Below are positions 9,692 to 18,534 of a DNA stretch of 64,000 bases, piece after piece; the stretch's first letter is position 1, and each line of letters begins with the position of its first letter. The translations under genes and the position numbers were made by a program. This DNA comes from Pseudomonas sihuiensis (GTDB lineage: Bacteria; Pseudomonadota; Gammaproteobacteria; Pseudomonadales; Pseudomonadaceae). The notes under the pieces were generated by a model, which saw nothing but the letters and a program-made list of their open reading frames with translations, had not been told where the DNA came from and made no database searches. The stretch is from assembly GCF_900106015.1 (NCBI RefSeq), contig NZ_LT629797.1, positions 248,001-312,000 of the forward strand. Direction: 5' to 3'.

Positions 9692-9720
9692 TTATTGGTC
9701 AAGATGAAATAAGTAGATGA
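9692..9720. promoter_or_regulatory. Second, imperfect copy of the NrtR-like half-site
   Basis: The stretch GATGAAATAAGTAGATGA at 9703-9720 matches the right arm of the nearby palindrome at most positions. The left half is poorly kept. It lies directly before nrtR and could give autoregulation. Confidence 0.5.
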
Positions 9721-9736
9721 AGGAGCAAGGGACGGG

Positions 9737-10429
9737 ATGAGTGCAGTGGAAGTGCTGGCCGGGGTGGATATCGTTGCCCTGCGCCTGAGCGAGGAGGGGG
9801 TGTTGCAGGTGCTGCTGCTGCGTCGCCAGCGCGAACCCTACGCCGGGCAATGGGCGCTACCGGGCGTGCTGGTCAACGGTCGTTGCGCCGATGCCAGCCT
9901 GGACGCCGCCGCAGCCCGTGCGCTGGCGGACAAGGCACGCCTGCAACCGCAGTATCTGGAGCAGGTGGCGACGGTGGGTAATGGTCTGCGAGATCCACGT
10001 GGCTGGTCGCTGAGCACCTGCTATCTGGCGCTGCTGGCACCCGACGCCGAGCCGCAGGATGAAAGTTTGCGCTTCGTCGATCTGTCGCGCGTCACTGCAG
10101 GGCAGCAGGCGTTGCCATTCGACCATACGCAACTGGTGCGCCTGGCAGCCGAGCGGCTGCGCGGCAAGTCGGTGTACAGCTCGCTGCCGCTGTACCTGCT
10201 GGCGCCGCGATTTACCGTGACCGAAGCGCTGACGGCGTTCCAGGCTTGTCTGGGCGAGCCGGTGCAGCACACCACCTTGCGCGGGAGGCTGGAACGGATG
10301 AAGGCGCAGGGTTGGATCAGTGATACCGGCGAGAAGAATTATCCGAAGATGGGGCGGCCACAGAACCTGCTGGAGCATCGTCCGCAAGAGTCTGAGGCCT
10401 TTATCTTCGACCGCAGCCTGCTGGCTTAG
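9737..10429 (+). CDS. nrtR: NrtR-type transcriptional regulator of NAD metabolism
   Basis: Repressor made of a Nudix-like N-terminal domain (about residues 8-140) and a winged-helix DNA-binding C-terminus (about 150-225, ending in the GRPQNLLEH region). 230 aa, the normal length. The Nudix box (about 43-69) has lost the REXXEE glutamates, as expected for members that sense ADP-ribose rather than hydrolyse it. It is divergent from pncA-pncB-nadE, with the palindrome between them. Family and context agree. The inducer is from family knowledge, not from this sequence. Confidence 0.92.
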   Translation: MSAVEVLAGVDIVALRLSEEGVLQVLLLRRQREPYAGQWALPGVLVNGRCADASLDAAAARALADKARLQPQYLEQVATVGNGLRDPRGWSLSTCYLALLAPDAEPQDESLRFVDLSRVTAGQQALPFDHTQLVRLAAERLRGKSVYSSLPLYLLAPRFTVTEALTAFQACLGEPVQHTTLRGRLERMKAQGWISDTGEKNYPKMGRPQNLLEHRPQESEAFIFDRSLLA

Positions 10430-10613
10430 CAGGCCGTTGAAGAACTACCTACGTTGCCTTGCTGCGTTAAAAACAGGCTCGCGTGCGAGCCCAGTCAAAA
10501 TGCTCATTTACAGCTCGTAAAGTCGACCGCGACTCCGATCGTTTTTCGCCTGTTTTTGCGGGGCCGCCACAGGTATTGCTCTGGCTGCCTCGCCTAGGTT
10601 TTTCAACGGCCTG
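10430..10613. repeat. Palindromic repeat element, copy 1 (184 bp)
   Basis: Ends are inverted: CAGGCCGTTGAAGAAC at the left and GTTTTTCAACGGCCTG at the right. The first base follows the nrtR stop codon directly. It contains the core TGCTCATTTACAGCTCGTAAA-type motif (10501-10521), flanked by inverted AAAACAGGC / GCCTGTTTT blocks. It is the same family as the elements at 23324-23533 and 30711-30850, with about 40 extra bases. No coding capacity, so it is MITE-like or a large extragenic palindrome. Confidence 0.88.
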
Positions 10614-10864
10614 TTCGCAGGCGCTCCCTGAATCGCAGGCAAAAAAATAGGCGCCAGAGGCGCCAGGGGAGCATTTCAATCGATGCATGTCTCTGAGCCT
10701 GCTTCGTCCGGGAAGTTCCATTCGGTGATGGAAAAAAGCCATCTTTTTTCTTCAGGCAAAAGAAAAGGCGCCAGGGGCGCCTTAAAACGATGATCTATGG
10801 AGTAAGTCGATTATTCAGAGTGGGGCGCTGAGGGAAAGGTTCAGCGTCGCCCGACGAACGGTCA
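10614..10864. other. Gene-free remainder between nrtR repeat and quiP
   Basis: About 250 bases with no gene. It holds two GGCGCC-based hairpins; the one at 10766-10785 is the quiP terminator and the one at 10650-10667 has a shorter stem. There is also a GATGGAAAAAAGCCATC hairpin near 10727-10743. Sequence between them shows nothing I can name. Confidence 0.6.
10758..10788 (-). terminator. Terminator of quiP
   Basis: Stem AAGGCGCC / GGCGCCTT around a four-base loop, followed on the minus strand by the T-rich run TTTTCTTTT. It lies about 80 bases beyond the quiP stop. Confidence 0.8.
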
Positions 10865-13378
10865 TTACTTGGCCGGCATCAGCAACAGGCGTTGGTTGCC
10901 GTAGACCTTGTCCAGGTTCTGTGCCTTGAACGGGAAGCTCATGTAGCCGCCCTTGAGCCATGACTCGATGCCGTCGGCATAGTGTGGGCTGGCCGGGTTG
11001 CCGGACTGGCCCGAGCTGTTGACGCCGACCAAGGGTTCGTCCGCGGCGAAATCCACCACGATGCGCATGGCCGGGATCAAGAAGGTGTTGAAATCCTGGC
11101 CCCAGGCGTAGGCGGAGACGTTCAGCGTGCTGTGGTCGCCTCCGGCCGGATAGGGGCCGCGATCCAGGTAACCTTTCAGGGCGTTGATGCTGGTGCGCTG
11201 GCTGGCGCTCATGTAAGGCGCCATGCGCGTGGTGTCCGTTACCCACTCATAGGTGTGCAGCTTGCCCCATTGCCAGTTGCGACGCTCGGCGCCCAATCGA
11301 TTTTCCAACAGCTCGATGCTGGCGGCCAGGCTGCGCGCGAGGATGGTCGGCTTGTCTTCCTGCTCTGGCGTGCGGATGTCGTTCCAGAACGGGCTGTCGG
11401 CACGCCCAAGCAGATGATCGGCCTGCGCCGAATAGGAGGTGTTGGCGGTTTGCACCAGTGCCTTCCAGGCTGGACTGTTGTCCGGGCCCAGCTCGTCGAG
11501 GAAGATCTGCCGTGCGCTTTCATGCAGGAAGGCGCCGTAGATGGCGGCATCGGCCGAACTGGCGGCAAGCTTGCCGTCGAACGCCAGCAGGCGCTTCAGC
11601 GCTTCATCGGCACGTGCGCGCTGGCCAGCCGGCAGGGCAGCGATGGCCTGGCGCAGCGAGTCGTGCATGGCAGGGTCATTGAACATGGCCTGCAGTTTGG
11701 CGACGAAGGGCGAGGTCTGGTCGTACTGCATGGCGATCATGCTGCGGCCATCGTGACGGCCATTGCCGGCCAGCTCGGCGATGCGTTCGGCGCGTTCCGG
11801 GTAGTACCAGGAGCTGGACAGCTGCATGCCGTAACCGGGCGGCACGCTGCGTTCGTTGGCGGTGCCCAGCCAGCCTTGCGGCGGGTCCTGATCGTAAGGG
11901 TGCAGCATCGGGTCGGCGAAGCCGTCCCAGGCGTAGCGCTCGTCCCAGCCAGGGGAGGGCAGCAGGCCACGACCTTCGCGGCGATTCGGATAGCGCCCGG
12001 TGACCTGCCAGCCGATGTGCTGGGCGTCGGCGAAGACGATGTTCAGCGGCATGGCGCGGATCTCCCGCGTCGCCTCGAAAGCCTGGTCCACCGATTGTGC
12101 TCGCGACAGGTCGAAGAAGGCGTCGAGGCTCTGGTCACGCTCGAACTGGGTGGTTTTCAGCGCCAGGCCGTAACCGCTCTGCAGCGCCAGGGGCTGCAGC
12201 ATATGTTTGCGTTCGCCCAGTACCGAGTTGAGCAGCGGGCCGTTGCGGGTTTCATAGAGGGTTTCGCGAATCGGGCGCTGGCCCTTGATGAAGAAGGTTT
12301 CCTGGCGCTCCATCACCGGTAGCCACTTGCCGTCGGCCTGGTACATCAGGCGGCTGCCTTCGCGTTTTATGCGCTCCAGGTAGATGTCCTGATTGTCGCC
12401 CATGACCATGGTCATGCCCCAGGCCAGCTTGCCGTTGTAGCCGGCCACCACCGCCGGTACGCCGGCCAGGGAGACGCCAGCGGCCTGATACTTGGGCGAG
12501 CGGATCTGCACGAAGCTCCACAGCGAGGGCATGCTCAGTGGCAGGTGCGTGTCATTGGCCAGCAGGCTCTTGCCGCCACGGCTGCGTTGCGGGGCGATGG
12601 CCCAGTTGTTCGAGGCGGCGACGCCGAGCATGTGTTGTTCGGCGATTTGCGCGGTTGTGCGGGAAATCGCCTGCAGGCCCGGCAACTGCCCCTTGAGGTC
12701 GAGGCCGGCGAGTTTTTCCGCCTCGGCGAAGGGCAGCGGTTCGTCCGGGTAGATCGGCAGCAGCCAGGGCAGCTTGTCGGCACCCACCTGCTGGGCCATG
12801 GTCAGCGCGGCGATCTCCTCCTGCAGGTTCACCGCCAGGCCGAAGTTGAGCAGACAGAACAACAGCACCGAGTCCTCGGGCTTCCAGTACTCGGGACGGT
12901 AGCCGGACTCGGCCAGATCCATCGGCATACGATCGCGGTAGCGGAACATATAGGCGTTGACGCCACGCGAATAGACCTCGAAGAAGCGCTTCAGGCGTGG
13001 CGAGGCGTCGGCGTAGAGAATTTCTGCATTCTTTTTCAGGTTGACCGCGCGCATGAAGCGGTCCATTTCCAGCACGCCGGGCCCCGCCATCTCGGCCAGG
13101 CGGCCTTGAGCCAGCAGGCGCATGCCGACCATCTGGCTGAGACGGTCACCGGCATGCACGTAGCCCAGGGTAAACAGCGCGTCGTGAAAATTGCTCGATT
13201 CGATCAGCGGCATGCCGAGTGCGTTACGCCGCACCGACGCACTCTCGGCCACGCCCTGGATGCGCTCAACGCCACGGGTAGGCGGCACGCTGTCGGCATA
13301 ACGGCTGTTGAGCAGGGACTGGCAGCCGGCGAGGCTAATCAGTGAGGCGGCAAGAGTCAGGCGGGCCAGCGCGCGCAT
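10865..13378 (-). CDS. quiP: Acyl-homoserine lactone acylase QuiP (penicillin acylase family lipoprotein)
   Basis: Ntn-hydrolase that should cleave the amide bond of long-chain acyl-homoserine lactones, destroying quorum-sensing signals. 837 aa. It has a signal peptide with lipobox SLAGC (Cys19), so it is probably membrane-anchored, then an alpha-subunit region, then the self-cleavage site with the catalytic serine in [10 protein letters not shown] (S256). That serine becomes the N-terminus of the beta subunit. The start MRALARLTL was chosen over a longer frame because it gives a proper signal peptide. I recognise close similarity to P. aeruginosa QuiP (PA1032, 847 aa), and downstream gene order supports this. 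Substrate range is inferred from that protein. Confidence 0.88.
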   Translation of the reverse strand: MRALARLTLAASLISLAGCQSLLNSRYADSVPPTRGVERIQGVAESASVRRNALGMPLIESSNFHDALFTLGYVHAGDRLSQMVGMRLLAQGRLAEMAGPGVLEMDRFMRAVNLKKNAEILYADASPRLKRFFEVYSRGVNAYMFRYRDRMPMDLAESGYRPEYWKPEDSVLLFCLLNFGLAVNLQEEIAALTMAQQVGADKLPWLLPIYPDEPLPFAEAEKLAGLDLKGQLPGLQAISRTTAQIAEQHMLGVAASNNWAIAPQRSRGGKSLLANDTHLPLSMPSLWSFVQIRSPKYQAAGVSLAGVPAVVAGYNGKLAWGMTMVMGDNQDIYLERIKREGSRLMYQADGKWLPVMERQETFFIKGQRPIRETLYETRNGPLLNSVLGERKHMLQPLALQSGYGLALKTTQFERDQSLDAFFDLSRAQSVDQAFEATREIRAMPLNIVFADAQHIGWQVTGRYPNRREGRGLLPSPGWDERYAWDGFADPMLHPYDQDPPQGWLGTANERSVPPGYGMQLSSSWYYPERAERIAELAGNGRHDGRSMIAMQYDQTSPFVAKLQAMFNDPAMHDSLRQAIAALPAGQRARADEALKRLLAFDGKLAASSADAAIYGAFLHESARQIFLDELGPDNSPAWKALVQTANTSYSAQADHLLGRADSPFWNDIRTPEQEDKPTILARSLAASIELLENRLGAERRNWQWGKLHTYEWVTDTTRMAPYMSASQRTSINALKGYLDRGPYPAGGDHSTLNVSAYAWGQDFNTFLIPAMRIVVDFAADEPLVGVNSSGQSGNPASPHYADGIESWLKGGYMSFPFKAQNLDKVYGNQRLLLMPAK

Positions 13379-13478
13379 GGCGAAGTTCCTTGGTGTGCGG
13401 ACGGTCGAGGCCGGTCGCGCAATGACCGGCCACAAAGGCGCCAAGGTAATAAGGCTGTCGCAGCCTGGCAAGAGGGGC

Positions 13479-13943
13479 TCAGGCGTTTGCTCGAGACCCT
13501 TTCAGTCCTTCGTCCAGTAACCAGCGTGCAGCGATGCGGGCAGCGGCCTTGTGCTGCAGTTCCAGCTCGTTGAAGCGTTTTTCGAAGCGCCGCCGTTCAG
13601 CCTTGTCCAGCGCTTTCCAGCCCGCATGCGTGGGCACCTCGGCGGTGGCTTCGAAGAGCAGATGGAACACCTGGCAGCGGCTGTCATTGCTCAGGGCGCT
13701 GTCATAGTTGTCAAGCAGCACCTTGATGCGGATGGCGCCTTCGATCAGTGGCAACTGCTCGTCGAGAAGACTGCTGGCGAGGATGTTCAGATCACCGCCG
13801 ATGCGTTGCTGGCGTTCTTGCTGCGCTTCGTCACGGGCGCGCTGGTTCGCCCAGACGCGGAGCCACAGATGCCAGGCATAAGCGGCCAGCGCTGCGATCA
13901 GCAGCAGGCCGCTCAGCAGCAGGGTGAGGTTCAAGGCACTCAT
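13479..13943 (-). CDS. DUF2489 family protein
   Basis: 154 aa. One N-terminal membrane helix (about residues 5-25), then a basic, alanine- and glutamine-rich helical domain with the [10 protein letters not shown] tail. It matches the DUF2489 proteins found in Pseudomonas next to a SEC-C protein. Function unknown; the topology suggests a membrane-anchored helical bundle facing the cytoplasm. The start [15 protein letters not shown] was preferred because the longer frame adds an Arg-rich extension overlapping the next gene. It is closely followed by quiP on the same strand. Confidence 0.8.
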   Translation of the reverse strand: MSALNLTLLLSGLLLIAALAAYAWHLWLRVWANQRARDEAQQERQQRIGGDLNILASSLLDEQLPLIEGAIRIKVLLDNYDSALSNDSRCQVFHLLFEATAEVPTHAGWKALDKAERRRFEKRFNELELQHKAAARIAARWLLDEGLKGSRANA

Positions 13944-13950
13944 GCGCGGT

Positions 13951-14145
13951 TCAGGCGCCGTGGCACTTCTTGTACTTCTTCTCGCTGCCGCATGGGCAAG
14001 GATCGTTACGGCCGACATCCTTCAGCGCGTTGCGCACCGGCTCCTGATGGCCATGGTTGCAGTGCGGGCCGTGCACATGGCCGTGATCGTGATGATCGTG
14101 GTCATGGTTGCAGTCAGGGCCGTGGACGTGGGGTTGGTTGCTCAT
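13951..14145 (-). CDS. Histidine-rich SEC-C motif protein (64 aa)
   Basis: Tiny protein of two parts. Residues 1-34 contain twelve or more histidines and a duplicated HVHGPxCNH unit, able to bind zinc, nickel or other metals. Residues 44-63 are a SEC-C zinc knuckle ([17 protein letters not shown]) like the SecA tail. It lies between the LEA-type lipoprotein and the DUF2489 gene on the same strand, with an 7-base gap to the latter. SEC-C motifs bind zinc and often SecB or ribosomes; a role in metal handling or chaperoning is inference. Length and motif are intact. Confidence 0.88.
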   Translation of the reverse strand: MSNQPHVHGPDCNHDHDHHDHGHVHGPHCNHGHQEPVRNALKDVGRNDPCPCGSEKKYKKCHGA

Positions 14146-14162
14146 GGTGTTACTCGTGCAGG

Positions 14163-14660
14163 TTATTCGGGGATGAAATCGCCGGGAATTATCTCGCCAT
14201 TACGCGACATGTGCACGCTTCGGCCGAACAACATGCCGGTTTTTACCTCACCCTTGAGGCTATAGCGAATCGGTACGTCCGGTTTTTCCAGTGCCTTGAC
14301 GATCTGCCGCACATGGCGCCAGAGGTTGGTGCGCACCGGTACTTCGAAGGTGTGGTGGCCGTGGGCGGGCACGGTGAACCACTCGTTGGAGTAGCCCTCG
14401 GCCAACTGGATACCATTGAGATGGACGTTGTAGTCCAGCCCGCGCACCGGCAGGCTGACGCCGTTGGGATTGTCGATTCGAAAACGCAGGCGGAACTCCT
14501 GTTCGAGCAGCCTGGCCTTGACCACATCAACTTTGATGAGTTGGACGTCCGGGTCCTTGAAACCACCTGTCATCCAGGTGGAGCATCCTGGCAGGCCTGA
14601 AAGCAGGCCAAAAAACATCAATAGGCTGATAATTCTTATCATTTGCGCCTGAGAAAACAT
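14163..14660 (-). CDS. LEA type 2 (WHy domain) lipoprotein
   Basis: 165 aa. It has a signal peptide ending in lipobox LPGC, then a beta-sandwich WHy/LEA-2 domain (about residues 45-150) with the characteristic [25 protein letters not shown] pattern of a fibronectin-like fold. These proteins are envelope lipoproteins linked to desiccation and other stress; the exact role is unknown. Two ATGs six codons apart are possible; the upstream one has a GGGGG stretch before it. It heads a minus-strand set with the SEC-C and DUF2489 genes. Confidence 0.82.
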   Translation of the reverse strand: MFSQAQMIRIISLLMFFGLLSGLPGCSTWMTGGFKDPDVQLIKVDVVKARLLEQEFRLRFRIDNPNGVSLPVRGLDYNVHLNGIQLAEGYSNEWFTVPAHGHHTFEVPVRTNLWRHVRQIVKALEKPDVPIRYSLKGEVKTGMLFGRSVHMSRNGEIIPGDFIPE

Positions 14661-14852
14661 TTCATACCCCCATTGCGTCCCAGTGTAACAAGCAAGCGCT
14701 TGGCTGCAACGGGGAAGCACTCATTATTTTCAACGAGATATTGTGGAGGTTTCGGGTTGTTGGTAATCGGGAGAGCATGAATGAGACGCCTGAAGTGTCA
14801 GGGCAAAGGAACCTGCGCCATACTGAGCGGCGAATAGGACAGGAGTGTGACC

Positions 14853-15407
14853 ATGAGTCGCTACGAGATCGCCTTCTCCGGGCAACTGGTGCCGGGCGCC
14901 CAGCCGGAGTTGGTCAAGGCCAACATGGCCAAGCTGTTCCAGGCCGATGCTCAGCGCATCGCTCAGTTGTTCTCCGGGCGCCGCATCGTGATCAAGAACA
15001 ATCTCGACGCCGCCGGGGCGGAGAAGTACCGCGTGACTCTGGAACGTGCCGGTGCGCGGGTCGAGGTCGTCGACATGGATGCGTTGATCGAGGAAGTCGA
15101 GCTGGCCCCGCCACCGCCCGTAGAGCCGGCAACTTCTCCGGCAGCCGCACTGCCCGCGGCCAGGCCGGGGCGCCTGCAGGTCGCACCACGAGATGAGTAC
15201 ATGGCCGCGTTCAGTGATGTGGATGCTCCGGATTTCGATATCGCACCGGTAGGCAGCGATCTGCAGGACGCCAGGCCCGACGCCGCCGCGCCACAGGTCG
15301 ACCTGTCGCAGTTCAGTCTGGCGCCCGTTGGTAGCGATATGGGGCAAGCCAAACCTGCGACTCCAGCGGCTGCACCGGACACCTCGCATCTGAAGCTGCA
15401 GGATTGA
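14853..15407 (+). CDS. Conserved hypothetical protein with repeated APVGSD segments
   Basis: 184 aa. Residues 1-75 form a compact alpha/beta domain with the pattern YEIAFSGQLVPGAQPELVKA...LFSGRRIVIKNNLDAAGAEKYRVTLERAGARVEV, common as an N-terminal module of Pseudomonas hypotheticals. The rest is a low-complexity Pro/Ala linker with two IAPVGSDLQDARP / LAPVGSDMGQAKP repeats about 34 residues apart. No signal peptide. An AGGAG site lies before the ATG; a GTG two codons upstream is an alternative. Divergent from the LEA-type gene. Function unknown. A strong terminator follows. Confidence 0.82.
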   Translation: MSRYEIAFSGQLVPGAQPELVKANMAKLFQADAQRIAQLFSGRRIVIKNNLDAAGAEKYRVTLERAGARVEVVDMDALIEEVELAPPPPVEPATSPAAALPAARPGRLQVAPRDEYMAAFSDVDAPDFDIAPVGSDLQDARPDAAAPQVDLSQFSLAPVGSDMGQAKPATPAAAPDTSHLKLQD

Positions 15408-15427
15408 GAATTCACTAGCCTGACTGA

Positions 15428-15464
15428 AACGCCGTGAGCTGCACACGCAGCCACGGCGTTTTTG
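15428..15464 (+). terminator. Rho-independent terminator
   Basis: Two-part stem (AACGCCGTG / CACGGCGTT outside, GCTGC / GCAGC inside, with one unpaired A) capped by ACAC and followed by T. It ends the transcript of the APVGSD-repeat gene and stands just before the convergent lipoprotein gene. Confidence 0.88.
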
Positions 15465-15475
15465 CGTTCAGGCCA

Positions 15476-16591
15476 CTAACCCGCCTTGCATTTGGCAGCG
15501 GCCTCCTCGGGTTTGAGGTTGCGCACGCTGGTGAAGAACAGTTCGCAGGTTTGCAGTTTCTCCGTCACCTGCCATTTCTCGGTGCAGGTGTTCAGCGTCT
15601 GCTGCGGATCAGCTGTCGGTTGCTGGCCCATACCGGCTTGCCAGCAGGCGGCGCTCAGGTCCTGCCCCATGACCTTGATCCCTGCTGCGTTGGCGGCGGC
15701 CTCGCTGCCCTTGTTGTTGGCCGGGTCGGCCGCATACCAGATGTAGCTGGGATGGTTGGCGCCGAGCACTGAGACCTGCTGCCCAGGTGCTGCATCGATC
15801 TGGCCGAGGCCCAGCACCGGCAGATTCACCCCGTATTGCTGCGTGATCCAACTGCGCACCGGCGCACCAAAGGCGACCATCGGCAGGCTGGTATCGCCAG
15901 AGCCGACGCTGAGCTCGCTGACCATGCGCCGCTGATAGCTGGTGAAATAGCCATAAACGCCTTCCAGGGCACTGCCGGCACTGGCTGGGGCGGCGATGGG
16001 AGCGATGTCGATGATGGTCTGGTAAGCGGGGGTGTGTTCCGGCTGTACGCCATTGAAACTGAGCAGCGAGGCCCAGCGATCCGTGGTGCTCGAACGCAGA
16101 TAATCCTGAGCCTGAGTCAGTGAGTAGTCCGGTGGGAAGTGCAGCAGCTCGACGCTCTTGCGGTTCTCCAGGGCCATGCCCAGAGGCAGGAAGAAGTACC
16201 AGTTGTACTGCCATTTACCGTCACTATTGAGCTGGCTGGCGCCCTGATAGGCCAGATCACCGGCATCGAGCAATTGCAGCAGGGACTTGCCGTAATCCGT
16301 TGGCGTGCCATCGAAATTGGCGTGAATATGTTCCCCATTGCGTGTTACGCGCACGTTGGCCTGGGGGTAACCATCGCGCGTCAGGCTCTGTTGCAGGTAG
16401 TGTTCGACCGTCTGTTCCAGCGTCCAGTCGCGGTAGCAGATCACACTGCAATTGTTCGGGTAGGCGAACAGGCGGCTGACGCGCTGGCTGTCACCCAGAT
16501 CCAGCGTTTCCCCTTGCAGCCCGCCGGGCTGGTTGGCGCAGCCTGCTAGCAGGCCGGCCAGGATAAGAGCGATACCACTTTTCTTGTGCAT
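15476..16591 (-). CDS. Lipoprotein of unknown function (371 aa)
   Basis: Not recognised by name. The product has a signal peptide with lipobox LLAGC (Cys18). The mature part is soluble, with paired cysteines (CSVICYRDW near the start; C near AACWQAG, NTCTEKW, QTCELFF and AAKCKAG near the end) that suggest disulfides in the periplasm. No enzyme motif or membrane segment is visible. The start MHKKSGIALILAG was chosen for the signal peptide. It lies between a convergent small gene and ychJ. It looks like a Pseudomonas-specific envelope protein. Confidence 0.82.
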   Translation of the reverse strand: MHKKSGIALILAGLLAGCANQPGGLQGETLDLGDSQRVSRLFAYPNNCSVICYRDWTLEQTVEHYLQQSLTRDGYPQANVRVTRNGEHIHANFDGTPTDYGKSLLQLLDAGDLAYQGASQLNSDGKWQYNWYFFLPLGMALENRKSVELLHFPPDYSLTQAQDYLRSSTTDRWASLLSFNGVQPEHTPAYQTIIDIAPIAAPASAGSALEGVYGYFTSYQRRMVSELSVGSGDTSLPMVAFGAPVRSWITQQYGVNLPVLGLGQIDAAPGQQVSVLGANHPSYIWYAADPANNKGSEAAANAAGIKVMGQDLSAACWQAGMGQQPTADPQQTLNTCTEKWQVTEKLQTCELFFTSVRNLKPEEAAAKCKAG

Positions 16592-16658
16592 GGCTTTCTC
16601 CTTGTTGAATGTCCTCGCAGGACGTATCAACTCAAGCAGAAAGCAGGATTAACGCCAA

Positions 16659-17141
16659 TCAGGCATTCAGGTAGGGCGCACAGCATTTCTTGAACTTCTG
16701 CCCGCCCTGGCAGGGGCAAGGATCATTGCGTCCGGCCTTCAGTGGCACCGTCGGGTCGAGGAAGAACCAGCGTCCGTCCACCTGAACGAAAGCGGAGCAT
16801 TCGCGGTGACGATGTTCGCCGTTGTCATCGTGCCAGCGTGCGACGAAGCTGACCTGGGCGTGTTCTGGCTTGCCGCCGAACACCTCGCTGCCTTCGACTT
16901 CCAGGCCGAGCCAGGTGCTTTGGGCGCTCCAGGCAGCCATCGCGTCGCGGTCGAGCGCCTGCTGCTGGACGGGCAGGGTGGTGGCCACCAGATAGTCCAC
17001 CAGGCCCAGTACATAGGCGCTGTAGCGCGAGCGCATCAGCAGCTCCGCGCTGGGCGCGTGGGTGCCCGCATGATAGTGACCACAACACTGGCTCAGCGAA
17101 TTACCGCTGCCACAAGGGCAATTGGGATCGAGTGGGTTCAT
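16659..17141 (-). CDS. ychJ: YchJ family SEC-C zinc-binding protein (UPF0225)
   Basis: 160 aa, the usual YchJ length. There are SEC-C-type cysteine knuckles at both ends: [15 protein letters not shown] (about residues 8-22) and [18 protein letters not shown] (about 137-154). The central part is an NTF2-like cystatin fold with [15 protein letters not shown]. Molecular function unknown. It directly follows the methyltransferase-like gene (4-base gap) and probably shares its transcript. Confidence 0.92.
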   Translation of the reverse strand: MNPLDPNCPCGSGNSLSQCCGHYHAGTHAPSAELLMRSRYSAYVLGLVDYLVATTLPVQQQALDRDAMAAWSAQSTWLGLEVEGSEVFGGKPEHAQVSFVARWHDDNGEHRHRECSAFVQVDGRWFFLDPTVPLKAGRNDPCPCQGGQKFKKCCAPYLNA

Positions 17142-17145
17142 TGCT

Positions 17146-17643
17146 CTACCACCAGTATTTGCCGAAGTTTTGTGGATTAGCCCAGAACTTCGCGTTCAAC
17201 CAGTCGGGAACTTGCTTGTAATCGAGTAGATCATAGGTGAACAGATGCAGGGTCTGTCCCTCGCGCTGGAACTGTTCACTGGCTTGCATGGCCAGGGCGA
17301 AAAAGTCGGTTTCCTGCCAATCACCTGCCTTGAGGTCGAGCAACACGGCGACCCGGCTGGCGTTGAGGTTGCGAATGCCACCCAGTAGTTGCAGTCCATC
17401 GCGTTTGGGTAAGTGCTCCAGACAGTCGACCAGAATTGCCAGGTCGAAGCGCTGTGCGGCCAGTTCCGGCGCCAAGGGAGCAGCAGGTGCGGTGGTGACC
17501 TGACACTGCGGGTGGGCGCTGTGAAAGGCGCTGACTGCGGGCAGTTCGCTTGCGCCGAGTAACAGCAGTTTCTCGGGGGTATAGCGGGCAAGCAGTGCCG
17601 CAATGGCTTGCTGTGGAGTACGGGTACTAAGGCTGGCGGTCAT
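17146..17643 (-). CDS. Methyltransferase-like protein (DUF6231 type)
   Basis: 165 aa. It has a Rossmann-like SAM-dependent methyltransferase outline: [11 protein letters not shown] (glycine-poor motif I, about residues 25-35) and [18 protein letters not shown] (motif IV-like). The first motif lacks the usual GxGxG, so SAM binding is uncertain. It ends in a Trp/Asn-rich tail. The start [16 protein letters not shown] was preferred over one eight codons upstream. It pairs with ychJ, an arrangement I recall from P. aeruginosa PA1039-PA1040. Substrate unknown. Confidence 0.78.
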   Translation of the reverse strand: MTASLSTRTPQQAIAALLARYTPEKLLLLGASELPAVSAFHSAHPQCQVTTAPAAPLAPELAAQRFDLAILVDCLEHLPKRDGLQLLGGIRNLNASRVAVLLDLKAGDWQETDFFALAMQASEQFQREGQTLHLFTYDLLDYKQVPDWLNAKFWANPQNFGKYWW

Positions 17644-17806
17644 CGAACTTCCTCGAAAAGTCTGCAAAGACTAACGTGGTGTCGGTATCAGGCCTAGAGT
17701 GAGAGAAAATTATCCGCAGAAGCTGCTATAGCTGGCGGATTGTACAACTCCTGTCTTTACTACTATCGAGTCGGTTATGGGCCGATGAACATTGGAGACC
17801 TAAAGT

Positions 17807-18436
17807 ATGAGTATCACAAGGAACGCAGTACCCCTGATTCTGGCTAGTACCTTGCTGACCGGTTGCGCCGGCCTGCAGAAAACCGACTGGCCCACCTGCG
17901 CAGCTGTAGGCGGTGTTGGTGGTGCGGCGTTAGGGGCAATCGAAAGCTCTACCTGGGCTGGTGGTGGTGCGCTGGTGGGTGCCGGTATGGCTGCCGCCTA
18001 CTGCTGGGTACATGGTGCCGAAGCGCAGCAGGTTGCCGTCGTCGAAGAAGTCGTTGTCGAGGAGGTTGCCGTTGCCGAGCCGGCCGAAGCCGTCCGTGTC
18101 GAGCTGGACGTCAAGTTTGACTTCGACAAGGCCCAGGTCAAGCAGGAAAGCTATGGCGACATCAAAGCCCTGGCCGACTTCATGAAACAGTACCCACAGA
18201 CCAGCACCGTGGTTGAAGGTCACACCGACTCGGTGGGCAGCGATGCTTACAACCAGGGCCTGTCCGAGCGCCGTGCCAGTGCCGTGCGTGACGTTCTGGT
18301 CAACCAGTACGGTGTCGAGTCCGGCCGTGTGCAGGCAGTGGGTTATGGCGAGAGCCGCCCGGTTGCCGACAACGCCACTGCTGATGGTCGCGCCATCAAC
18401 CGTCGCGTGGAAGCCGAGGTCGAAGCTCAGCCGTAA
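17807..18436 (+). CDS. OmpA-family lipoprotein with glycine zipper (first of tandem pair)
   Basis: 209 aa. Lipobox LLTGC (Cys20), then a glycine-rich zipper segment (about residues 31-65, GGVGGAALGAIESSTWAGGG) of the membrane-inserting type, an acidic Val/Glu-rich linker, and a C-terminal OmpA peptidoglycan-binding domain (about 98-205). The domain motif GHTDSVGSDAYNQGLSERRA is intact, including the Asp and Arg that bind diaminopimelate. It tethers the outer membrane to peptidoglycan. A GGAGA site precedes the ATG by eight bases. It closely resembles the next gene. Confidence 0.93.
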   Translation: MSITRNAVPLILASTLLTGCAGLQKTDWPTCAAVGGVGGAALGAIESSTWAGGGALVGAGMAAAYCWVHGAEAQQVAVVEEVVVEEVAVAEPAEAVRVELDVKFDFDKAQVKQESYGDIKALADFMKQYPQTSTVVEGHTDSVGSDAYNQGLSERRASAVRDVLVNQYGVESGRVQAVGYGESRPVADNATADGRAINRRVEAEVEAQP

Positions 18437-18474
18437 GGCGCTTCGTGTAAGCCAAGTCAGGCGTCACCCGCGAA

Positions 18475-18508
18475 GGCCCGACCGATTTCCATCGGTCGGG
18501 CCTTTTCT
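18475..18508 (+). terminator. Strong rho-independent terminator between the OmpA paralogues
   Basis: Twelve-base perfect stem (GGCCCGACCGAT / ATCGGTCGGGCC), four-base loop, then TTTTCTTG. It separates the two tandem OmpA genes, so each has its own transcript. Confidence 0.93.
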
Positions 18509-18534
18509 TGTCTGAAATCCTGTCGCCGTCTTTA

